Both the position numbers and the translations under genes were made by a program. The notes under the pieces are model-generated. The model searched no databases, had not been told where the DNA came from, and saw only the letters and a list, made by a program, of their open reading frames with translations. Shown one piece after another: positions 47,878 through 59,800 of a DNA stretch of 64,000 bases. This stretch comes from Agrypnia vestita. Lineage: Eukaryota > Arthropoda > Insecta > Trichoptera > Phryganeidae. The stretch lies in assembly GCA_016648135.1 (NCBI GenBank), contig JADDOH010000311.1:106522-170521 (forward strand). Reading direction: 5' to 3'. Position 1 is the first letter of the stretch, and each line of letters opens with the position of its first letter.

Positions 47878-50800
47878 CTGAAACATGTAAAAAATATATA
47901 TATATGAATTATAGCGCAAACAAATAAGTGTGTGTTGCGAATACAGCATAAGCAGATCACCATAAGATCAGATTAGCATCATTATAGGTATACATTTAGA
48001 GGTGTGAAGTGGTTTAACGAATTACCCGTTAAAATGAGGATAGAAAAAAAATTATGAGGCTTTTAAGAAAAATATTTAAAAAATACCCTCAGAAATAATT
48101 AAATTTTATTTTAAAATAAAACAAGCAAATAAATGCATGTAAAAAAAATCATTACTTTATTTAAAAATGTAATATCATAAATAATCTAAAAATTTTTTAA
48201 GGAAAATTCGAAGGTTGTGGAGTAAAAAAGCAATCGGTTCATGCTCTTCAAGAAATTCGACGTTTTTCAGCCTTATTTTTTCTTTGAAGTGTTCCATTGT
48301 TGAAGGTAAACTTTTCCATGGATTGTTTCACAAAATTTCCTTCATTATTAGTGGACTATAGGTAAAGTTAGGTTAAAAGTTTTTATAAATTATTTTTAAT
48401 TTTGCAGTTTCGTTCGGCATGTAATAGTCTGCGCGCAGTTGTCTGCGCGAGATGTCGGCGCGCATACAACTTGCGCACATCTGTCGGGGTGCCGTTTACA
48501 GGAATGCGTCGCTTCTCGTTACACCGAGAACCGTGAACACATATTTTATAATAGATAAGGGATGTGATTTTTGATTATTTGGATTGATTGAATTGATAGG
48601 GTTGATATCCAAAACGATACAATTATTAATCAAGATATATTATATATAGATGTTTCATAGAGACGAAGCTATATTTTTATATGGGAAGTAGGTATGGAGG
48701 TTTTTTGGGGTGTTCATAATAACGTCACCAATTACACCCATGAAAGACTACCACATCTATCAAAATTATACAGTTTATTATACGTATTTATACTAATCAA
48801 ATTTATTGGGGATAAAATCTAGTATAGTGTTCTTGAAAAATTTGAACATACTCGAAATATTCTGGATGCGATTATTGTTTCAAATCCACGTGTCGATGAA
48901 CTTGAAAACCAATTGTCATTACTGCACTGTTGCTAAAGAATTTTCACTTCATAATCAATTTAAGTATTTTAAGGACATACGGTTTCCGTATACCGCAGGA
49001 GTGATGGGCGGGTTGCAGGGTAGAGCATTCGTCCACACAAGCACCCTCGACAGTTGTCCTTGGAACTGGGATAAGATCAGGACCAGTTTTAGATTGATGA
49101 ACTTCGCAGTCAGGAAATAGTCGCCGAGGGTCTCTCTGAGCATCTTGATTGTCATTATCAGTCCCCAAATTCCGAGGAACATGGACGTCATCATTATCGG
49201 TTGCAAGTATGTGAATCCTACTTGATATAAACTCTAGAATCAGAATTATTTATAAAATTAAACTAAAAATGCGGTCTTCGCCATGGGGAAAGAGGGAAGT
49301 TTATTCTACAAATAAAGTTTGTACTCGTATGTATAAGAATTTTTTTTTTAATAATGCTATAATTAGTACCTGAGACATGAAAAAAATTTTACACACACAG
49401 GATATATTTCATATATTAAAATACTTTGGAAATATGAAGAGAAGAGGGATGTAATAAATTAAATATATCTTGGCTGTACAGATCGAATTATCAAAAATAA
49501 CTGCAAAGCATCTACAGCAGTTTTGAACATGTTTTTTCGAATGATCGGAGCTGGCTTATAAAAATATATTAGTTGTACGTCACCAGATACATATATTTTC
49601 ATATTTCTTCTTAATTTTTTCATAATTGAGTCGATATTATAAATTAAACCAAAGTGAACATGTATGTCTAATATGTATATTGTCTTTAGCTTCTTCTTTG
49701 CGTTTCATTTTAATGTATATATGGGGTATAAAAACAAAGGCAGCATTATCCAATAAAATTTGAAAGCAGTCATCGAGAATTACTAATTTATAATGTACCT
49801 ACAAAATTCGAAATTTTGTAGAAAACAATATTTTGGAAGGAATAGATACAAAAAAAGTGTTCACAAAACATTTTTTATTTTTTTGGATATTGCTGCCATT
49901 GCTTTTAAACCCCATTATGTACTTAAAGTGTACAGGTTCGATAATGTTCATATTTGGTTATTAGTGGGTTTTTATTGTTTTATTGTTTGTATACATTTTT
50001 CTTTGTTTTCTATCAATATTGTTTCTCAATTAAGGCATTTATAACTCTATCTTATTTAAACCTCATTTTTATATAAACGTGTCTCTAACATTATATAAAA
50101 ATGTGTATCATGTATACTGCCATCAAATTAACTTAGCTTATCGTTATGTATCCATTAATTGGATTGAAGCAAGTTCTTCACGTAAAGTTTGAGGATAAAT
50201 ATACCTGTTCTTCGGCCCACATCACCAAAAGTACAATGAACACCAATCCATGGACCACCGGAAGCTGCAACACCAGCATTCTTAGTGTTTTCACATTTCG
50301 CCTGAAAGATTATTTTGCGATATTATTAAATTTAGAACATTTTCCAACTCTGCATCATTAAATACTCAAATAATTAGTGGTTTTCGAGGAACGTTAATAT
50401 TAAAAAAAAATGAAAATAATGGATTAATTCAGATATTGATTGACAGAAGACTTTGAAAGTAATTTTATTTTTAGAACAATTCGTGTTTCAACCAAACCTG
50501 TTTCAAATAGTAAATAAGAAAGGAGTATAATAAAAACTTGGTTTATATGGGTTAGTTTTTTTAGTACCTATCTACTGATTGATATAAAGAAATATGATGT
50601 AATAGAGTAAATTTGTAAAATGATTGTTTCTTACTTGTTGACGGACCATAGAGGTAGCTGACAGCATGGCCAACAGCAGCATGGAGCTACCTTGGGGTCC
50701 AGTGAGTCATGTTTCACCCGCCTGAAATACACAGATAATTGAGAATTGAGAAACCATTAGATGAAATGTGTATTATGGTTGGAAAGCGGTACTCAGAAGT

Positions 50801-53800
50801 TGTTTCCGGCGCGAATCGCCGGTAATCAGAAGATGAGAGTTACGATAATAGGGAAGGATGATCGAAGGGGATGTGGAGGGGTAATTCTGAAACGAATGTG
50901 GACTGTATTTATGGAGATGGAAAGATGATAAAGGAATACTGATGATAGCCGAACTCCCCAGTAAGAGAGTGTTCATTTTCCTTTCTGTTTCACTGCGACG
51001 TGGTCAATGATCACTTAACAGATGTTGCAATCTGAGCACCGAATACAAACTGTTGCGAAAGCACGACACTTCTTTCGACAGGTTACTTCGAGATTTTATT
51101 CCATTGGTAATTATTGGTAATTGACACAAAATGCCACTATCCGGTCGAGACGTAAATTGTCAGATTCGTCGCGCGAGTAATAAACGCCTAGAAACGCAAA
51201 TACTGAACAATAGTATTGATTTTTCTTCACGGAAAGGTGTATAAAATTTCAAAATTCTTCAGAATATTTCGAGTATGTCCAAATTTTTTTTCAAGAACAC
51301 AATACTGGATTTTATCCCCAGGGGGACACCATTAATCAAGATATAAATAATTATTAATGAAATACTAATCAAAGTATTAAAAATAAAACTCACATACGAA
51401 ACAAGGTGTGCAAGTTTAAAAAATATACAACTTCCATAAATTTGATAGATGTGGTAGTCTATCATAAATGGAATTGGTGAACGTTATATTATGAAACCCA
51501 AAGAAAGACTTCCTTACCTACCTTCCCATATAAAAATATAGCTTCTACTCCATGAGACATCTGTAATTAATACTTATTTTTTTATATTATTTAAATTATT
51601 ATTTAATTCATTATTTTTCATAAAAAAATAGAGTTGCGCACACTTGCTGTTCCGGAATTAGGCTCAAACCCCCGCCCATCAGTTTACCAGGTAAGTATCT
51701 TAACCACTAGACCAAGAAGGACACGTCAATTTTGTTTAAGTTATTTTTAATTACTTTGTTTTTGTTTATTTCAAATGCAGAGAGAAACCAACTAGGAATC
51801 CGTTACATTCCACCCTCAAATACTAAATATGTAAACGTATAGTTGGAATACAAAAAGAAAATGAGAAACATAAAAATAAAAGCATTTTTAAGAAGAATTT
51901 AAGACAAATATTTCAAAAAATAATTATTTCTGGTTCAATTCAATCAAAAACCTGAAAGAAAATTTTTATGTTTTCACGGCCACTCGGAATCTTCTAGTTC
52001 GTGTGTTCTAGGATACTATGCCGTGTTTTTATAACCTTTCTGGCCGAAGTTTTGGATCCCATTGCAGGGTCCATCATCAGGGCTAATGTTTTGTTGTTAG
52101 TGTTGGTGTTGTGGTTCAGTACATACACAATACCTGAAAGAAGTTATAGGTAATGGATATAATCCGTAAATGGTTGATGGCTACTAGAAAACCATTCTCT
52201 AAGTTTTAATCTTCTTCAAAGTTCTTCCTCTGCCGGGACCTATTCAGCCATTGATTTTTTCTTCTTAGAAACAAAATCTTCGTATACAATCTCAGGGTGT
52301 CTCATTATATGTTTAAAGTATATCTGTTTCCCTTAACTTTATAGTAAGAATGATTTCCTTGTTCTTCTGAATTCTCATTAGCAAGTTTCTTATTCTATCG
52401 GTCCAGGTTATTTTTAGCATATGTCTGTGTCAGTACTATTAACTTAATTTCAAACGCTTTAAACATTTTCAATTCAAACAAAATTTTAACTTGTGTATTC
52501 TGAGAATACAATTACTGGATTTATCCGCTGCGGTATTATTATTTCACTAAGATAAATTACAGAAGTCTCAAAATAATATTTATTATACATGTATGGGAAA
52601 CATGTATATGATGGCTGAAATTATTAATTGTGTTCTCAGAACGTATAAATAAAGATATTATTGAAATATTTACTGGTCTATAAAAGAGTTAAAGAAATTA
52701 AAAATATTAATTTTCACTTATATTCTAGTTTATTTATTTATTTATTTATTTATTTGTTTACGCCCATTAGGCTTTTACATAAAGAGTATAAAATAAATTT
52801 CAAAAAGCACATACATTAAACAATATCTGTATAGCACCAAAACATGAGTATACAAGTTAAAAATATAATGTAAAGAGCGGCAATGTGTATAGGCTTTTAC
52901 CTAAAAATATAACATAAAATTAAAAAGAACATACATTAAACAATATAAGTTATAAGTAGCGAAATATGAAGTTTCAGGAATAGCACCAAATCATGAGTTA
53001 AAAGTTAAAAATATAAAATAAAGAGCGGCAATGTGTATAGGCTTTTACCTTAAAATATAACATAAAATTAAAAAGAACATACATTAAACAATATAAGTTA
53101 TAAGTAGCGAAATATGAAGTTTCAGGAATAGCACCAAATCATGAGTTAAAAGTTAAAAATATAAAGTAAAGAGCGGCAATGTGTATAGGCTTTTACCTAA
53201 AAATATAACATAAAATTAAAAAGAACATACATTAAACAATATAAGTTATAAGTAGCGAAATATGAAGTTTCAGGAATAGCACCAAATCATGAGTTAAAAG
53301 TTAAAAATATAAAGTAAATAGCGGCAGTGTGTATAGGCTTTTACCTTAAAATATAACATAAAATTAAAAAGAACATACATTAAACAATATAAGTTATAAG
53401 TAGCGAAATATGAAGTTTCAGAAATAGCACCAAATCATGAGTTAAAAGTTAAAAATATAAAGTAAAGAGCGGCAATGTGTATAGTGTACATCTTTATTAA
53501 TTTGGAAGAATAACATATATACATTAAAAAGGATATTGCTTAATACAGGAAGGACTACGGATATCTCTAGCATATTCACATCAAATATACGTAAGGTTTT
53601 CAGATTTGGATATACACACAACTTTAAAAAAAATTATAATGTGTGCATGCTCTTTCGATGGAATTGGTGAACTTTGCATTGTGCAGAGTAATCATTTAAG
53701 TCAGTCTTAAAGGTTTTAGGCCCTGGACTCTCATTTATAAGACTTCATATATGCTTTTCATATAAATAGCTTCATCTCTGTGAGACTTCTACAATTTATC

Positions 53801-56800
53801 TTAATTATTTTCAATTCTGCTTCAAAAGAGTCCAAAACCACACAGGAGTATCTACTGAGAAAACATAGCATCGTGTCAATGTTACTCTATGTACTCTAAG
53901 GACAAAGAAGAGCTACGTTATGAATTATTTAAATTTGAGTTTAACTACAATTTTAGGGAAACATCTTATATTTGAAAAAGTTTTTTTTACTTCGTTGAAC
54001 TTTATTTTAATTTATCATCATTAACCGTTTCCACTGTGAATGAAATTTTAATGCATTTACATTTCTTTAAAGATTATTTATTACCAAGTTCAAAGCTCCC
54101 TATTATAAGCTCATCTATTTGTTTGTAGAAATAATTATCAGTAGCTGCATTTATATTAATAAGTACCTAGTAATTAATTACACGAGAAAATTACTTGCAC
54201 GAATATTATTTCTTTATTTGCATCCGTACACTCGTAGATAATAAATAATTAGGAATTGAACATATTATGTAGTTGATTAGATACCTGATGAGTTGAACTT
54301 CCCCTCCGCAATAGTCCACAAAGAGGCAGAACAGCTGGTAAAGGGTGAACATGAACATCCCCTGAGACACAGCTTCAGCTAAAAAGTGGGCTCGAGGAAC
54401 GACTATCGCGCAGTAAGTGGCCACCGCAAACATCTGAAACACGTAACAATATTTTTATATGTATGCTCTGAGAACACAATTACTGGTTTTGTCCACTGTG
54501 GGATTATTATTTAATTAAGATGAATTATAGAAGACTTTCAAAAACATTTCTCATATAAATAGCTTCGTATCTGTGAGACTTCTATAATTCATCTTGCGAG
54601 ATGGATGACCACCGGTCTCGCTCGCACCTCGCGGTCAGTTAGGGCGGCGCGGCGCGAGGCGTAGGCTATAGACGTACCACTATAACTTGGCGTGCGAGGG
54701 AGGGCGTCCCTGTCGCTTAAAAGAAGTTGTCAGGGTGTAAATTTATTACACAATACATAATACACAGAATGTCCGGTAACCGGTATCGTATTAAATACAG
54801 AAATTTGGTCAGGTCACTAAAGAAACCATGCAGTAATGGCGGCCGTTCTATCTGTCAAACTGTTAGACAGAAATATCGGCCCATTATTCGCTTTTTCAGC
54901 TTCGCAAAACTTTAATACTTCATTGGCAATTGTTTTTGCACCATCCCGGACTATTTAGGATGTTTTGGACATAATAATTCAGTGTATATTGGTAATCAAG
55001 ATGTCACAGCTCCCGACCAAATACAAAATTGAACTGAATGACAGGGCGAGGGGTTACCGCCGGGTGCGAGCGGGGCGGGTTTTAGTTCCAAATTCCAAGT
55101 TACGTTGGGCAAGCAATAGAAGCCGCGTAGGGAATATTTTTACAAGCAATAAATGCTACGTGTATTATGACGCTCAGCTCCCGAGCCACTTCCCACATCG
55201 AGAGATTTTACACCCACATTAAAATACCACACATCATAATCTGAAAGAAGTGTTTATTTATAAACACTTTATATTTCTACGATTATTATTTTAAATCTTA
55301 TTATTACTAATTAGACTAAATGCAATTTAAAACCAAATTTATTAATTAATTAGAAAGAGATACAAAAAAAAAATTATGAAAAAATATTTGGCTGCTACCG
55401 GGATTCGAACCACGGACTCCTCCAATCCGGGATAAATGGATAATAATATATGTTAATCAATTAATAAATGAGACTTAGAGATAAGTTCATTATATTCACG
55501 GAAATGTAGGAGGCCGCTATAGCGTAATTGGTTAACGCGCCTGCCCCAGATTGGAGGAGATCCGTGGATCGAATCCCGGTAGCAGCCCAATATTTTTCCG
55601 TTTATTTGATTTTTCTGTATGTCTTTCTAATTGATTAATGAATTTGGTTTTAAATTTCACAGATCTTTGTTCTGAAAAAATTGCAACTTCACAATAAGAA
55701 TCTGTTCTTGAATATAATAAATGCATTTTATTTTTTTTAATATTCCTGAATACATCAGACTATGAGAAATTATTTTAGTATTTCTGCCGGTTGCGAGGTT
55801 GGGTTAGGTTAGGTTAAGTTAGGTGCTGGTTTGGATATGAAACCATCCGTTAAACTTTCGGGTCAAGTATAAAGCAATTTATAAGCACAGTTTATTTTCT
55901 TTCTTTGTGTACAAAGTATATATAAAGATCTCGACACCATACATTTGATGGTGAAAAGTGGATGCATTGATAAGAGAAATTGGTGTGAGAGCACCAGCAC
56001 AGACAGGGAACATTCGCTATTTCACCGTAATATTGACATTCTTCTTTTTTTCAATTTCAATTCAATTCAATTCATTTACTTATTCTATAATATGTACATT
56101 ACATATATATATTTAAATAAGAATATGTAATCAGTTAAAAATACCATATACAATCTGATCAAAGGTGTAGGAGAATCCTGCTTCGGAAAACCCCTTCAGA
56201 CACATGGAATATATCAATATCCATATTTTTTTCGATGTATTCTCCTACGCTAAGGTGGAGACATAATGATTTGAGTTTTATAATGATTTTGAATTCCTAG
56301 GCCTCCTCTCCCCTTTTATTCAATACAAAATAATACCAAAAAGAAACATCACGAATAATGAAAAAAAACATTATATCTGATCTAAACAGAATTTGGAAAT
56401 TATCGCTTTGTGTTTGTCTATGTTCTCATAAATTTCACTGAAGTTTTAGTGTATGGTACATAGAAATTCAGCCCTTTAAACTCCCTAAAAAACGAGTTAA
56501 CTTTTACCTGAGTGAGTACTAATTGGTGCTAGTTTAGAAAGGTACATATATTTCATCCCCCTTAAGCGTTCCTATGAAACTATTTTCGAAATGTTAATAA
56601 AGGCGGTTCATAGTGATAAGTCACAACAAAAAATTTAAGGAAATTCTTTTTTATTGTTTCACACTATTAACTTTATAAACACTTGAATAAAATGAGTTCC
56701 GGTTAATGAATCAAAGAGAACGGTGATAGCTACATCATGTACACATATGAACAAGATGGCACAATATCAGTCTCAATCGTGCGTGAATTATGTTTATCCC

Positions 56801-59800
56801 ATCATATGCATCATTCTCTCAGGTAATATCTCGAGACAAAAATTTCAAGCCGAAAAATTGCTTTACTCATTATTTTTCAGATTTTTTTGTGAATTAATTC
56901 AAACATAAATACACAATAATTTATACACAGCGTTTTATTCCACTTACATATTTGAGTTATATATAAGCCTAACCGCTTTCGATGGGCACAACCATCATCT
57001 TCAGAGGCAATATTAGAAATAATTTTAAATCAATATGGTCGATAAATAAATAAAGTAAAGGGAGGACGGAGGGGGAAGGGTAGGTATTTATTAACATATA
57101 CAACAGTAATTAATTTTTACATACACTAATACTTATTTTAATAACGCAGGTATTTGATTGTTTATTAGGTTATTTTTATTTTTAATTGTTTTATTAATTT
57201 CTAACGTTTTGTATAAATTATTGTGTTAATCATGAACTTCATTTATCAAACATAAATCTCTGACTTAATTACAAATGCACTTTTTCATTACAGTGGTTAA
57301 AATGTCAAAACTCATTTTATACAGATAAAATTCGTGAAAGTTAGACCTATGATCAGATGATGAATCAACGCTCGAGGCTATTGAACTAAGAAAGAGAAAT
57401 GTCGTCGAGGTAAAAGACAGAAAATATTTGTAAATATAATACATCTTACCGGATAGACGCTGATGACGAATCCTGTATGGGTCTTGATTCTTGAGGGAGA
57501 ATGCTTTATGACATACTTCAGAGTATCCAGATATATCACTAGTATAATTAATACCACCAATGCGCCGAATGTGAATAATACTATCCCGTACTGGTCTAAA
57601 GCTAGAAAAAAATACATTTGTTACTGAAACATGTAAGAATGATTACATATTATTGATCTAATATCCCGCAATAGATAAACTCGTGTTGGAACCACTTGTA
57701 ATATTAATAGAGACCAGAGTAGTGAATTCAATTCCGAGCTAAATCCCAATCCCGAGACTTCGGGAATCGAGTTAAAAATACTCATTTGCTTATTATTTTT
57801 TAATAATTAGCAAATAACAAATACTTACAATGTATGTAAGATATGAGTATTTGTATTTTAGTAACCATGGAATCTTTGAATAATGCAATAAAGGCAAATG
57901 ACAGTTTTAATGTAAAACAATTTTTGTATTATGAATAATAGCTTGTTAACCTAGTGATTCAGTGGTCGGTGGTTCCAACCCCATTCCAGGAGACCAGCAA
58001 ATTAGTCATATTTTCAGAGAACCTTTTAGTTTGGTTTGAAAAGTAATAATATTGATATAACACGTGTTTCATGTTCACATCTCTTCTTTCAAAAAATACA
58101 CAGCAGCAGCGAGTGCTTCATTAGTCAGTCTTAATCTAATTTAAGCACCCCGAAATTAAGCCAAAATATCGATCTCAAATTTTTTTGGATTGCACATGCT
58201 AACCCCGGAATTCATAAATACTGTATAAACTGGATTGGGATTCGGATCCAAATCCAAATGCAAAAACTTTGATACAGCCTCGAACAATAAATAATTTGAC
58301 AACAATAAATTTTATCATAGAGTGGTTAGAAAAAAAAACATAAATATACTTTAAGGCAGTGATTTAATTACGTTAAGTTTATTAAATTAAACATTGATTA
58401 AGTTTTGATATGAAGCTTAAAAGATAAATTATTGATAAGCTGAAATAAAATAAATCCCTAAATAAGTGATTTAATAACGGTGTACCGTATCCATACGAGT
58501 ACAAGAAGAATACTTTTTTCAGTAATGCTTATCAAAAAATTATCTTAAGATTGTATCTACCATTATATGATTGCATCAAGTGCTTTGTTCACACAGATAG
58601 CTGCTTCCTCGTAAACATGTAACAATAGAACAAATATAAATATGTAGATACATACTTTATCTTTTGTGTGTAGTTTTCTGGGATATACGCGGCAGAATAT
58701 CCCAGAAAACTACACACAGAAGGTTCTGAACGGCCGCGAAAACCTTTTACGTACTTTATATTCACATGCTACAACAAAAACTATTATCCTATCGGAAAAT
58801 ACTTATATTTCCTCATAAAATCGTACCTACTATCAGTTTTCGTATGCTTTGATTGTTCACTGTACTGAAATTTGAATCACAATTTTTAGCTTTCGCGTCG
58901 CGTAATTTAGGTTTGTCAATTCAAATTCAAATTATATAAATAATACCATGTGTCGAATAAAGATTTTGTAAATAAAGTTAGAGAAATGCTATATGTTGTT
59001 GACAAGACATAGCGCAGTTGGTGAAAATATCTGGCAATGTAATTTTACGTACAAGGGAAAAGGCTATTCAGGTCCATAGGCCATCAACGCGAGCCTCATG
59101 TATTTTCTATATATTTTTTTGTTCGCTTTCTTTGCTAATGCGTTCCATGTACCCAAAACCATCTCAACAACCATTAGTTATATCTCAGTACATTCCTCAT
59201 GCTCAGATCCTCATTCGCTTTAATCATTTTTTTGTCAATTTGTTCGATCTTCATTCGTAGTTCAGTTTACTTCCGTACATTTTTTTTCAATTTCAGACCT
59301 CACCTACACGTTAGTGTTGGCTCTAATCCTCCACCACTAACTATAGACGTACCACTATAACTTGGCGTGCGAGGGAGGGCGTCCCTATCGCGTAACAGAA
59401 GTTGTCAGGGTGTAAATTTATTACACAATACATAATGTACAGAATGTCCGGTGACCGGTGTCGTATTAAATACAGAAATTTGGTCGGGCAGCACTAAAGA
59501 AACCAGGCAGTAATGGCGTTCTATCTGTCAAACTGTCAGACGGTAATATCGGTCCATTATTCGCTTTTTCAGCTTCGCAAAACTTAAATACTTCATTGGC
59601 AATTGTTTTTGCACCATCCCGGACTGTTAAGGATGTTTTGGACATAATAATTCAGTATATATTGGTAATCAAGATGTCACAGCTCCCGACCAAATACAAA
59701 TTTGAACTAAATGACAGTTACCGCCGGGTGCGGGCGGGGCAGGTTTTAGTTCAAAATTCGCCGCATGCCAAGTTACGTCGGGCAAGCAATAGTCTTGCTT

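Noticed and set aside
48806..49206. Plus-strand and alternative minus-strand ORFs over gene B exon 6
   Set aside because: They are shadows; the minus-strand frame consistent with the flanking splice phases is the OST-alpha exon.
50146..50361. 71-codon plus-strand ORF
   Set aside because: It overlaps gene B exon 5 on the opposite strand and has no features of its own.
52766..53490. CRISPR-like regular repeat array
   Set aside because: The whole 148-bp unit is repeated without unique spacers, in a eukaryotic intron; it is a tandem satellite.
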